From Cyclobacteriaceae bacterium (lineage in GTDB: Bacteria; Bacteroidota; Bacteroidia; Cytophagales; Cyclobacteriaceae): a stretch of DNA of 64,000 nucleotides. The notes beneath the pieces were generated by a model that had not been told where the DNA came from, did not search any database, and saw nothing but the letters and a program-made list of their open reading frames with translations. The stretch covers positions 62,001 through 126,000 of the forward strand of contig JAEUUI010000015.1 of NCBI GenBank assembly GCA_016786585.1, in the 5' to 3' direction. Both the position numbers and the translations under genes were made by a program. This document shows, in pieces, positions 35,644 through 44,204 of the stretch; within the stretch, counting starts at the first letter, position 1; the number at the start of each line of letters is the position of its first letter.

Positions 35644-35831
35644 TTGGATTGATCGCTTGTATTTTACCAGATTATAGTTGATTCAATTCTGACTTTGGGG
35701 TGAATTAAAGTTTAAGCTCTTCAATTATGAGACAATTCAAAACAGACATGTATTTTACGCAGGCAAAACCCAAAGGAAAATTATTACGACCTTACGTAAT
35801 CACTTTTTTTCATTCAGCTTTGAGCGGTTCT

Positions 35832-37118
35832 TTAAAAAGGCAGATCATCGAAAAGACTCTCGTCCGTATCATCAAAGTAACTTGGCTTACTGTACCTAAG
35901 TCGTTTCTCTGCACTAAACTTAATTCCGATATCCTTTTCCTCTTGATTTAAAAAATAATCATGATTGAACGAGTAAATTTCAATTCTGTCGTCTAAAATA
36001 ACATGAAGATGATTCTCGTAATTCATAGACCTTGGATAAACTCTCCACCTTGTAATCGGTCCTGGAATTGTCAGATAAGTACTATCACTTTTAACTACAA
36101 CCAGTGCATTTTCGCATTCAACTATATTCCCAAAATATGCAGTTCCGCCATTAACAACTTCCCCCTTCCATGCTTGAAAATCTACTTTCTTAAGCATTTC
36201 AAATCTATTCTCTCCTTTTTCCGGATCAGCGAAATTATTGAATCTTATTATCTCAAAACCACCTTCAATTGCTTTATATATCTTATCTTCAATACCCCAA
36301 CTAACAAAATGTCTTCCGGTACTTTCATTAAAAATCTTTCTATCCTTTACGGTGACATCAAAATCACGCAATGGAGTTTTTTTATTATTCTTGTCTAGAG
36401 AGGTATTCCACTTAAAAAGCGCAAGGAATGAATCATTTACTAATGAAGTATTGTAAATGTTAAGGTAAGAGTAGTTGCAAAATGATGAGTGGCTTTTACT
36501 TACTTCGAAAATTGGATTTTTCATTTCAACCCTTTGCAAGTTAGAGGGGAGATTTCTCGCCATATTCAACTCATAAAGACCTTCATCACCGCCAGACAAT
36601 GCCAGTTGAGGATACTTATTCGCCTTTATAGAGAGCAAGTTACAATCCCATAATTTACTTGGTCGAGAACTTACCGGATTCTTTTCTGACTTTCTCCTAT
36701 GAGCAGATCCCGCATACAAACCCTTCTCGTGAATAAAGTAAAGCTTGTTTCCATAAATCTCAGTGTCCGTTGGTAAAATCCCAGTTGGTGTCTCCTGTTG
36801 TCCAATCAAGAATTGATTCATTACAGTCTCTGACAATTCATACTCACCATTTTCAATGGATGAGAATTTATCTAACAGCAACTTTTTAAAATCGAAGTCT
36901 TTAAATAACTCGATTAGAGATGACTTATACAAATAGTTACCGTCAAGAAAGCAAAATGTAAAGGCAATCTTATCCGTATCTTTTTTTATGAAATTCCGAA
37001 CTAAGTCATTCCAACTATACACCTTCAGATCACCGTCAAAAGTCCATAAGTAAAGCCTGCCGCGGTAAATTTGGCAGTCAAAATAGTCCCCTCTTATAGT
37101 AATCTTTACAGGTTGCAT
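35832..37118 (-). CDS. Beta-rich protein of unknown function, candidate beta-propeller
   Basis: A 428-aa soluble protein made of repeated beta-strand units with aromatic/glycine-rich turns (IYRGRLYLWTFDGDLKVYSW; GNKLYFIHEKGLYAG; LSGGDEGLYEL), suggestive of a beta-propeller, with an acidic C-terminal end (SYFDDTDESLFDDLPF). No catalytic motif is visible. It overlaps the 143-aa gene upstream by 13 bp, so the two form one unit. It lies 188 bp upstream of the Argonaute gene on the same strand. Beta-propeller proteins occur in some bacterial conflict systems (for instance bpX components), but I cannot assign it to one. Confidence 0.65.
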   Translation of the reverse strand: MQPVKITIRGDYFDCQIYRGRLYLWTFDGDLKVYSWNDLVRNFIKKDTDKIAFTFCFLDGNYLYKSSLIELFKDFDFKKLLLDKFSSIENGEYELSETVMNQFLIGQQETPTGILPTDTEIYGNKLYFIHEKGLYAGSAHRRKSEKNPVSSRPSKLWDCNLLSIKANKYPQLALSGGDEGLYELNMARNLPSNLQRVEMKNPIFEVSKSHSSFCNYSYLNIYNTSLVNDSFLALFKWNTSLDKNNKKTPLRDFDVTVKDRKIFNESTGRHFVSWGIEDKIYKAIEGGFEIIRFNNFADPEKGENRFEMLKKVDFQAWKGEVVNGGTAYFGNIVECENALVVVKSDSTYLTIPGPITRWRVYPRSMNYENHLHVILDDRIEIYSFNHDYFLNQEEKDIGIKFSAEKRLRYSKPSYFDDTDESLFDDLPF

Positions 37119-37537
37119 GAGTGACCAAGTCTTATTTTGCTCATTTTTGCTTTAGAAATATAGCCATTATTTACCCAAGCTTTCAAGATATCTGTTGCTG
37201 GCCTATCCTGTGCTCTCATCATATAATCTGCAGGATAACCATGCCAAATGTCCTTATCATTTCCGACAATAAATTTGGCAAGTTTTAGTTCTCTATTTCT
37301 TGAATTATGACCAACCACTTGGATGACTGTATTAACAATCTTCAGTCCCCATGCCTGCGATCCAACCTTCCAATTTTCTTTTATCGCCTGAACGAAGCAG
37401 TTTACTTCTTCATCCAAAGATATTATCCATATACACTTATGTATATTCCCCTTTCGTCTATGTTGAGAGGAGATGATATACTTGCTATCTACCTTTTGTT
37501 CTGTTAAGTCTATCTCAGTATCTACTTGGTGAGGCAT
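37106..37537 (-). CDS. Small partner protein of the beta-rich protein, unknown function
   Basis: A 143-aa protein with the pattern DIWHGYPADYM, then ATDILKAWVNNGYISKAKM near the C-terminus. No membrane segment or signal is seen. A good Shine-Dalgarno-like AAGGAG (37541-37546 on the plus strand as CTCCTT) lies just before its ATG, unusual in this window. The 13-bp overlap with the downstream 428-aa gene suggests translational coupling. It is the first gene of a possible four-gene minus-strand run ending in Argonaute and nuclease. Function unknown. Confidence 0.65.
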   Translation of the reverse strand: MPHQVDTEIDLTEQKVDSKYIISSQHRRKGNIHKCIWIISLDEEVNCFVQAIKENWKVGSQAWGLKIVNTVIQVVGHNSRNRELKLAKFIVGNDKDIWHGYPADYMMRAQDRPATDILKAWVNNGYISKAKMSKIRLGHSCNL

Positions 37538-37672
37538 AATCTCCTTTTAAAATTCAATCAAAGCTGATCCTACAATCCGATGACAAAACTTACTTATGAA
37601 TCATTGTGAAGATATTGCTCGAATTATCTTTTACATTATAAAACGTAGAATATTCTCCCCGTCAGTTTGACA

Positions 37673-37687
37673 TGGGAGTTACTCCTA
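37673..37687. promoter_or_regulatory. Second copy of the GGAGTTACTCC inverted repeat
   Basis: TGGGAGTTACTCCTA, with arms GGAGT/ACTCC around one base, lies 136 bp upstream of the 143-aa gene start. It differs from the copy at 5106-5120 in one position. It may be a shared regulatory site or part of a dispersed repeat. Confidence 0.3.
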
Positions 37688-37795
37688 CCACTCACGCATC
37701 AAATCCAAGGTTTCAGTAGACGTAAGTAGCAAGACATAAGACGTTAGAGGTCTTCGGGCCCTCGGCCGACTTACCATCCTTTTGCATTCACCTGA

Positions 37796-37981
37796 TTAGC
37801 TGTCCATATTCCGGATCAGAAAAAAGACTGCCCCCGCCACGATTATGATCAGGCCCAGGAATAGGATATGCATCCTGGTTTCACCGTTGTTTTGCCTTTT
37901 GATTGCGCGGTTCAGCCTCCTGATCCGATCGAACAGAACAAACCCAAACAATGGCGCCAATAAAATATACATATTGGTCAT
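37796..37981 (-). CDS. Small membrane protein
   Basis: A 61-aa protein with two hydrophobic segments (YILLAPLFGFVLF and ILFLGLIIIVAGAVFFLI) around a basic loop, so both ends are probably on the same side of the inner membrane. No family was recognised. It is 18 bp downstream of the 68-aa gene and is likely co-transcribed. Confidence 0.6.
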   Translation of the reverse strand: MTNMYILLAPLFGFVLFDRIRRLNRAIKRQNNGETRMHILFLGLIIIVAGAVFFLIRNMDS

Positions 37982-37999
37982 AAAAGTTTTTATGTTCGG

Positions 38000-38206
38000 C
38001 TAGGCGCGTTTCACGCTGTGGCGTTTCTTCTTCCGCGCCAGATAATAGTAAAACCACATCGAACCGACCACAGGCAGCATGACAATGATATAGGATGCAT
38101 TGGTTTTTTCGCGCTGCGATAACACGGGATCGGTAACTAAATCGTACAAGGATTTGCCGACATAAAGTACGAGAGCAATAAAGATGGTGAGGATGATATA
38201 GTCCAT
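38000..38206 (-). CDS. Small membrane protein of PLDc_N-like type
   Basis: A 68-aa protein with an N-terminal hydrophobic helix (YIILTIFIALVLYVGKSLYDLV) and a second helix ending WFYYYLARKKKRHSVKRA. It resembles the small two-helix PLDc_N-type membrane proteins often found alone in Bacteroidota, but the resemblance is only of pattern. First gene of the pair with 37796. Confidence 0.6.
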   Translation of the reverse strand: MDYIILTIFIALVLYVGKSLYDLVTDPVLSQREKTNASYIIVMLPVVGSMWFYYYLARKKKRHSVKRA

Positions 38207-38486
38207 AGTTCAATCCTCAGGGGAACTAAACCTGAGGCTTATAAATATAGCGTTCCCTCCTACTGTTTAAACATCCGGAAGTTTTGCATCAGCAAAAAAA
38301 ACCTACACGATTTTAAGCTGATAAGTATTATGGTTTTCTATGGAGTTTATCGATCTGAACAAAGAAACTTTCGACACGATGACACTTCTTACACGGAAGT
38401 GACTACTGCTTCTTCCGAAACTACTCCAATGGAAAGCGATCCGCGTTTATTTTTTCCGAAATAGGAAGGAACTAAACACTACATCT

Positions 38487-39080
38487 ATGAAAAGAGTAAA
38501 CTTCTGCCTGACCCTCGCAGTGGTAATTGTCTGGGGATGTTCAACTTTTGAAGAACCGGATGATGCCGTTCAATTATCAACGGCACGCGTTACGCAATTG
38601 TTCGCACTGAAGCCTGCTGAGCAGAAAATGGCTTTCGAAATGCTCGATGCACAAGAGAAAGCCCAGGTATGGAAAATGTCGGTAAACAATGCACTTCGGG
38701 CCGACTACTTCAATGGTACCCAAGAAGCTGTTGTGCAGGAACTATTGAATTTTATCGGTGACCGTATTCCGCAGGATGCACGCACGATTGCTGCGTTTGA
38801 ACATCGCTGGCTTGCGAAGGCCGGGAAGGTATTTGATGACGACAAAATCTATTCGCTTGCTTACAACATCAACAGCAACGGCATGAACCTGGTTGACCCG
38901 GATGATCCCGCCATCGTGAAATGTAATTGCCATCGCGGATCGGAATGGAGCTGCGGACCTATTACGGTAGAATGGTGGTGTCCGGATGCTCCGAGTAACT
39001 GCAAGAAGCCAACAAAATCGGGATGCGGTTTTATGTGGCTATATTCATGCAACCAGGTATGCGTATTCGAACCGTTATGA
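38487..39080 (+). CDS. Fulvocin C-related lipoprotein
   Basis: A 197-aa lipoprotein; the lipobox VWGCS gives acylated Cys18. The C-terminal ~50 residues hold eight Cys in a pattern (VKCNCHRGSEWSC, WWCPDAPSNC, GCGFMWLYSCNQVC) like the myxobacterial bacteriocin fulvocin C family. The middle is helical. Its TGA (39078-39080) overlaps the ATG of the thioredoxin-domain gene (ATGA), so both are co-translated. This pairing suggests disulfide chemistry on the Cys-rich tail. Whether it is a bacteriocin, or a lipoprotein sharing only the domain, is unknown. Confidence 0.75.
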   Translation: MKRVNFCLTLAVVIVWGCSTFEEPDDAVQLSTARVTQLFALKPAEQKMAFEMLDAQEKAQVWKMSVNNALRADYFNGTQEAVVQELLNFIGDRIPQDARTIAAFEHRWLAKAGKVFDDDKIYSLAYNINSNGMNLVDPDDPAIVKCNCHRGSEWSCGPITVEWWCPDAPSNCKKPTKSGCGFMWLYSCNQVCVFEPL

Positions 39081-40291
39081 TGGACGTTTATCGTAAGCTA
39101 ATTGTTAACCGGGGAGTAATTCTGCTCCCCGGTTGTATCGCGTTTGTGGCCACCAGCGCAACGCTTTCTTTAGAACTGGTTTCTATAGCTCAACTTTGCG
39201 GATTCGGGATTTATCTTGTATGTGGGCTGCTGCTGTTCAGATCGCGAACGGATGTTATGGGCCTGCTTGTTTTCTTTGCGCCTTTTTCGATCTGGCTGTT
39301 CGTGGCGCTAACCGATAACCCGGGGTTGTTTCCGGATGTTGTTCCACTGCTAATGATTACGTGCATAACCGGGTACTTCATGGGTGCATTTCTGGTTAGC
39401 CTTGTTCAACACAAAAAGCTGCTCCGCGCAGCGGGCCTTGTTGCGGCCGGCTTTATGTATCTCGGTTGCGTTGTGTGGCTGCTTGTTCCTGCAATTGTTT
39501 TCGACCGGTTGGTTGAACGGGTACAAACCCATCAACCGCTAACCAATAAACTGATATTCTTCGGTCTCGCACAGGATTCGGTAGTGATTAAGTCTGACGC
39601 CATATCGGTTATCGACTTTTGGTTTACGAAGTGCGGAGTGTGTTATCCTAACAACGATTTTCTGAACGTTCAGGCAGCGAAGTATAAGTCGCTCGGGGTA
39701 AACTTCTACCTGGTTTACATGGGCGACATCGACAGTTACCGTGAGTTTCAGCGCGCTTATAAAAAACATAGCTGGAGCAACCTGATTCCATTATACGATT
39801 CGATGAGCACGGAGTCGGGCATGTTAAGGCTTGAAGGTGCGCCTCACACACTTATCGTGAGTAACGATATGATCGTTTATCACCAATCAGGGTTCGGTGA
39901 AGAAGCCAAGGCGTTAGAAGAAGATGCGCTCAACCACATGATTATGCGTGAGGTTGCGAAGAATGCTGACGGGAGGAACATTTTCCCCGGAAGGAAAAAT
40001 ACAATTGACCTGGGTGAGATTGATCTGAAACACGATTCGGTATTCACGTGCCGGCTTATGAATACATTTGATAAACCGATATCGATCTCGGATGTTAAGG
40101 GATCGTGCAATTGCCTGATCAGTTCATGGCCGAAAGAATCAATCGCACCGGGCGGCTGCGGGTCGATATCGTTCAACTTTGTACCCGACACTACTTCCGC
40201 TGACACTAAAACAATCATGATATCTACAACGTTACCGGAGGCGCCTTTTACAGTGGTGAATTTATTGTACCGGCTGAAGGTAAGAAGTTAG
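39077..40291 (+). CDS. Membrane protein with thioredoxin-like and DUF1573-like domains
   Basis: A 404-aa protein with an N-terminal membrane part of about four or five helices (VILLPGCIAFVATSATLSL; LLMITCITGYFMGAFLVSL), then a thioredoxin-like domain with FTKCGVCYPN (CxxC), and a C-terminal beta domain like DUF1573 (CRLMNTFDKPISISDVKGSC, SIAPGGCGSISFNF). The start at 39077 overlaps the fulvocin-like gene's stop; the longer frame from 39023 would overlap it by 58 bp. The CxxC fits an oxidoreductase that forms or reduces disulfides in a Cys-rich partner, probably the product of the gene just upstream. The partner role is inferred. Confidence 0.8.
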   Translation: MMDVYRKLIVNRGVILLPGCIAFVATSATLSLELVSIAQLCGFGIYLVCGLLLFRSRTDVMGLLVFFAPFSIWLFVALTDNPGLFPDVVPLLMITCITGYFMGAFLVSLVQHKKLLRAAGLVAAGFMYLGCVVWLLVPAIVFDRLVERVQTHQPLTNKLIFFGLAQDSVVIKSDAISVIDFWFTKCGVCYPNNDFLNVQAAKYKSLGVNFYLVYMGDIDSYREFQRAYKKHSWSNLIPLYDSMSTESGMLRLEGAPHTLIVSNDMIVYHQSGFGEEAKALEEDALNHMIMREVAKNADGRNIFPGRKNTIDLGEIDLKHDSVFTCRLMNTFDKPISISDVKGSCNCLISSWPKESIAPGGCGSISFNFVPDTTSADTKTIMISTTLPEAPFTVVNLLYRLKVRS

Positions 40292-40309
40292 ATGCTGGAG
40301 GTTCCAGGT

Positions 40310-40400
40310 TTAAGGTTTACCTTCGGCTGGCAAGCTCAGTCATCGCCAGGCCTGCCTTCGGCAGGTAAACTCAGTCTTCGACAGGCTCAGACTGACAGAT
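40310..40400. repeat. REP-like hairpin block between convergent genes
   Basis: Contains CCTGCC-TTC-GGCAGG (40351-40365), a perfect 6-bp stem with a 3-base loop, and further CTTCGACAGGCTCAG-type sequence with TCAGTC/GACTGA arms. This is a typical Bacteroidota intergenic repeat. Lying between convergent genes, it may act as a two-way terminator. Confidence 0.6.
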
Positions 40401-40822
40401 TAGAGGTTTGAGGTTGGGCTTCTCAGTTTGATTAAATCGTTTTGGAGATATTCAGTTCGCTTTGGAGACCAGAAGTTAATATTGAAAACCGCCATCGTTG
40501 AATCGGTAATCCAATTACCACTCACCCAAGCCTCAAGTGTCCAGCGTTTTGGCTTTTCTCCGCGATAGTCGATTCTCAGTCTGCAGGCGTCACTCAGCAT
40601 AAAGCCAAAACAATTCAGCGCTTGCTCTTCTTCCCCTTTGTCGAAATGTTCGTGCCAGAACCCCGATGAAACAATAGATTCCCGGGGTCCAACATCAATG
40701 GTTACAGCAAATCCTTTTTCGTTCGTTGGCTCTACTGTAAATGAGTTGGGAGATACGTAATATTTAACACCTGGATAACGCTTAAGCAGGTCGATCAGTT
40801 TTTGAATTGTCGGGTCGGTCAT
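40400..40822 (-). CDS. Small protein of unknown function
   Basis: A 140-aa soluble protein with mixed alpha/beta pattern (IQKLIDLLKRYPGVKYYVSP; FAVTIDVGPRESIVSSGFWH). No signal peptide or known motif. It recalls small immunity- or SUKH-neighbour-type proteins only in size, so no function is claimed. Convergent with 39077 across the hairpin block. Confidence 0.6.
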   Translation of the reverse strand: MTDPTIQKLIDLLKRYPGVKYYVSPNSFTVEPTNEKGFAVTIDVGPRESIVSSGFWHEHFDKGEEEQALNCFGFMLSDACRLRIDYRGEKPKRWTLEAWVSGNWITDSTMAVFNINFWSPKRTEYLQNDLIKLRSPTSNL

Positions 40823-40956
40823 TAGTTTGAAGTGTACTATGCGCTGAACGGCTATTTGGTAACGTTTGGCTATGCGCTGTTTGAATTACCAAAATAAAAA
40901 ATAGACAATCAAGACAAATGAAGTATAGATTTTGGTGTGGTTAATTGTGTTTAACG

Positions 40957-41349
40957 TCACTCAACAGGAATATTATACTGCCTCATGAGCATCTTCAACT
41001 TTTTGTCGTCAGTCTGGTTGTCAGAATAATTTATCTTAGTCTTGTCCTTGAGGATAATCTTTGAAGCAGTAAAGGGTCCGGGTTCTATGTCAAACTTTTC
41101 AATCTTGTCGAGATCAATAGTCTTTGTCCGAAAGATTCCTTCATTAATGATGAGTTTGTTGTCGGCAACCTCAAAGTAATTTCGTTTCAGAGTTATGTGT
41201 ATCAAAGAAATTATACCAGCAGTCGCTCCGATCCAGAGAACCCACCGTCCAATTTCTGAGACATTTGTAGTCGACCAATAAATTGCCATTGCAATTCCCA
41301 GTCCATGAAAAATGTACGCCTGAATTGGTCTTTTAATTCCTTGCCTCAT
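40957..41349 (-). CDS. Membrane protein with bacterial PH-like domain
   Basis: A 130-aa protein with two N-terminal membrane helices (IQAYIFHGLGIAMAIYW; RWVLWIGATAGIISLIHI) followed by a bacterial PH-like beta domain (LIINEGIFRTKTIDLDKIEKF). The ATG at 41349 gives MRQGIKRP; upstream frame extension is disregarded because it lacks a hydrophobic or conserved content. The family function is unknown. Confidence 0.65.
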   Translation of the reverse strand: MRQGIKRPIQAYIFHGLGIAMAIYWSTTNVSEIGRWVLWIGATAGIISLIHITLKRNYFEVADNKLIINEGIFRTKTIDLDKIEKFDIEPGPFTASKIILKDKTKINYSDNQTDDKKLKMLMRQYNIPVE

Positions 41350-41407
41350 ATTTTTCTTTTTGTCAGCAAATTTGGCGCTAACGTTCGTGTTTCTGTGGTG
41401 TGTGATT

Positions 41408-41938
41408 TTAATCTTTCCTCTTAATCTGTCCCTTGTCGTCAATTTGGATTATCCATTCAGTAGAATCCCGTTCAGTCGCTACCCAATTAACTGTGTCGGT
41501 CGTATATTCATGAATCTCTCTAACAATAAACTCCGAGTCGCTAATCATTATACTTTTTTTGTAGGGGCAAAATGCAATTTTGTCTTTGAGCTCTGATGGC
41601 CCTCCGCATTCTCCTCCTGCAATTTCATATTCATTAATTGGATTACCCTCTTTGTCAAAGGTTATCAATATCAATGCTGAATAATCGTCCCCTGTTTTCT
41701 TTATTACTTTGGGATTAAACTTGCCTTTAAGATCCATGTAGTAGTAAAAGTCAAGGTATTCGCTATATGGGCCGTCATACCCCCACTTTTTCAACAGTTT
41801 TCTGTCAATCGTTTTGAGGTTGTTCTCAGATACCGTGTCCACGAGAAAAATTTGATCAAATGACGTTTCTGTTGTTTCATTCGATGTGCAATTCGCGGTT
41901 ATTATTAATACTAAAACTCCGGCTATTGATCGTCTCAT
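41408..41938 (-). CDS. Lipoprotein of unknown function
   Basis: A 176-aa lipoprotein; the lipobox ITANCTS is just after the hydrophobic leader (SIAGVLVLII). The start at 41938 is chosen because the longer frame to 42172 runs through the dispersed repeat. The mature part has a beta-strand pattern with a Cys-containing loop (EIAGGECGGPSELK). Unknown family. One repeat copy (42006-42197) lies just upstream. Confidence 0.65.
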   Translation of the reverse strand: MRRSIAGVLVLIITANCTSNETTETSFDQIFLVDTVSENNLKTIDRKLLKKWGYDGPYSEYLDFYYYMDLKGKFNPKVIKKTGDDYSALILITFDKEGNPINEYEIAGGECGGPSELKDKIAFCPYKKSIMISDSEFIVREIHEYTTDTVNWVATERDSTEWIIQIDDKGQIKRKD

Positions 41939-42005
41939 TGTCTGAAAGGTATGCCCAACGTCTGGAGATAGGGCATTATATAATGTCTTACATTCATTAA
42001 TTATC

Positions 42006-42197
42006 ATGAAGTTAATGGTTTGTGAGTATAACACAAGGAAAGCAACTGGCACGGGGCCGCGCAGCACGTTATGAGATTGCTTCGCTGCGCTCGCAATGAC
42101 GCTTCGCTCCCGGGAGGCCTTCGGACTTGTGATATAATGGGTTATGCTACAAGGGGATCCTTCTCCCGACAAGTCGGGATCAGGATGACGGTTCGGA
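42006..42197. repeat. Dispersed repeat, copy 1
   Basis: This 192-bp element begins ATGAAGTTAATGGTTTG and ends GGATGACGGTTCGGA, and contains CGCAATGACG-type units and CCCGACAAGTCGGG. A second copy lies at 44971-45171 in the same orientation. The repeat has no gene and resembles REP-type intergenic elements of Bacteroidota. Confidence 0.85.
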
Positions 42198-42298
42198 TAA
42201 GAAAAGTGCTGAAAGAGGTGTCAAAGCATGATCTGAACCGTTTTTTGAGGTGTTTCAGGTTAGCTTTACACAGTTTTAAAAATCGCCCGATCTCCTCT

Positions 42299-44110
42299 AT
42301 GTTACGGAACCTTCTATTAACCTTTCTGCTGGCCGGCTGTGTTGCCGGGGCGCAAGCACAGGACGCCTCTACGCAAAAGCTCATTCACGCTGTTGAAAAC
42401 AACCTGATGCCGTATGTGCCGGTGCACGGCTTTGCAGGCTGGAATATTACCGAACGAATGAAGTACTATGGCGTGCCAGGTGTGAGCATTGCCGTGATAA
42501 AAGACTATAAAATTCATTGGGCAAAAGGATACGGCCTGGCGGACACGCTGAACAAGAAACCGGTTACGGTAACTACAATGTTTTCGGCAGGCTCGATCAG
42601 TAAGTTGGTTGCGGCTGTTGCAGCATTTGAACTGGTTGAACACCATACACTGGCACTGGACTCTCCTATTAACCGGTACCTGACGTCCTGGAAGATTGCC
42701 GACAACGACTTCACGCGAAAGAAGCCGGTGACGTTGCGGATGCTTCTCAGCCATACAGGCGGCACATCGCAGTCGTCTTACTTCGGCTTTACGCCTGATA
42801 AAGGTCCGCTCCCTTCGGTGGTTGAGATTCTTTCGGGAGCACCTTCGGCCGAGACACGCGCGGTTGTGGTGAACAGCGAACCCGGTAAAGAATTCCGGTA
42901 CTCGGGAGGCGGCTCGATGATCGCGCAGCTGGCGATGATGGATGTGACGGGAACAAATTTTTCGAACCTCACGGATGAACTGATCTTTAAAAAGCTGGGG
43001 ATGAACAACTCAACGTTTGAACAACCCGTTCCGCAACGGTATGCCGCGCAAACGGCATGGGCTTACTCGACCGCACCGTGGTTTAAAGGGATGCCGTATG
43101 TTTACCCGCAACAGGCTGCAGCAGGTTTGTACACTACACCAACCGACCTGGCGAAGGTTATCATTGATCTGCAGAAGTCGCTGCGCGGCAAGGGTAAACT
43201 TTTGACCCGCGAGTCAGCCACGCACATGATGACGGCCCAGGCAAGTGTGTCGTCGGGTGGCTATCGCGAGGAAATCGGCATTGGCCCATTCCTGCTTCAG
43301 CGTGTCGATAATCAAGACCCGGAAGGAATATACTTCGAGTTTACCGGGGTGAATGCCGGGTTTCTCGCGTATGCAATCGGGAGTTTACAGGATGGTAACG
43401 GTGTTGTTATTATGATGAATTCGGGAGACGATGTGAATGGTTTGGGTAAGGAGATAAGACGCTCGGTGGCATCCTGCTATCGCTGGCACAACTTTCTTCC
43501 GGAGAAGATTTTCCCGATCGAACAATCTGAGCATGATCTTGACCGCTATGCGGGCCGGTATCGTAAAGGTCCGGATGAGGTTGTGTACATCCGCCGGGAA
43601 CGGAATTACCTGGTGGAGAACATTAACCAGGGAAACGACATTTATTGTTTTCCGCTAAGCCGCGATACGATTGTGTTTACCGATTACAATGTGAAGGGCT
43701 GGTTTACGGTTGGCACGGATGGCGTGGCCACATCGCTTCAAACTGCGTGGCAGAATGAACCGATGATGCGCATGAAACCGGAGGAGTACACACCTTCGGA
43801 ATACCTGATTCAGAAACGGTATGCTGAGGCGAAGGCGGGATTCAAATCGATGAATTTGAATGAGTACCAGATTTCGTACATGGTTTATAATCTTCTGCAT
43901 GCAAAGGGTAGTGACGCTGAAGCGGTGCGAATGCTGCTGGAGCTGGCTTTGGATCAGCATCCGAATTCATCGATTGTGTATGCGCGCCGGGCTGATTATT
44001 ATTTGTCGGTTAACGATCGTGAACAAGCGCTTTCCGATCTGCGGAAAGCAATTGAGCTGGATCCGTCGGACCAGAATTCGAAAGACTTGCTGGAGCAATT
44101 GAAGAAGTGA
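42299..44110 (+). CDS. Serine hydrolase of the beta-lactamase/PBP family with C-terminal TPR
   Basis: A 603-aa exported enzyme; the signal peptide has a lipobox-like LLAGCVAG. The nucleophile motif S99-x-x-K102 is in MFSAGSISKLV, followed by a Tyr motif YSGGG near 200 and LSHTGG. The C-terminal ~120 residues form TPR-like helices (DREQALSDLRKAIELDPSD). The family covers esterases, D-aminopeptidases and class C beta-lactamases, so the substrate is not known. The ATG at 42299 is chosen; the longer frame to 42071 lies in the repeat. Both this gene and 44205 are flanked by repeat copies. Confidence 0.85.
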   Translation: MLRNLLLTFLLAGCVAGAQAQDASTQKLIHAVENNLMPYVPVHGFAGWNITERMKYYGVPGVSIAVIKDYKIHWAKGYGLADTLNKKPVTVTTMFSAGSISKLVAAVAAFELVEHHTLALDSPINRYLTSWKIADNDFTRKKPVTLRMLLSHTGGTSQSSYFGFTPDKGPLPSVVEILSGAPSAETRAVVVNSEPGKEFRYSGGGSMIAQLAMMDVTGTNFSNLTDELIFKKLGMNNSTFEQPVPQRYAAQTAWAYSTAPWFKGMPYVYPQQAAAGLYTTPTDLAKVIIDLQKSLRGKGKLLTRESATHMMTAQASVSSGGYREEIGIGPFLLQRVDNQDPEGIYFEFTGVNAGFLAYAIGSLQDGNGVVIMMNSGDDVNGLGKEIRRSVASCYRWHNFLPEKIFPIEQSEHDLDRYAGRYRKGPDEVVYIRRERNYLVENINQGNDIYCFPLSRDTIVFTDYNVKGWFTVGTDGVATSLQTAWQNEPMMRMKPEEYTPSEYLIQKRYAEAKAGFKSMNLNEYQISYMVYNLLHAKGSDAEAVRMLLELALDQHPNSSIVYARRADYYLSVNDREQALSDLRKAIELDPSDQNSKDLLEQLKK

Positions 44111-44204
44111 GTGGGCAGAAATGGTGCTGTTAAAAAATAATAAACGTTAGACCGAAGCTTCTATATCTTTTTACTTATATAGACTTTGGCGTTGATCGTT
44201 ACAT

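Noticed and set aside
35727-35951. 74-aa plus-strand ORF between the Argonaute gene and the 428-aa gene
   Set aside because: It overlaps the end of the 428-aa gene on the other strand and its composition is non-coding-like.
42071-42298. 76-residue N-terminal extension of the serine hydrolase
   Set aside because: It translates the dispersed repeat and would bury the signal peptide that begins at 42299.
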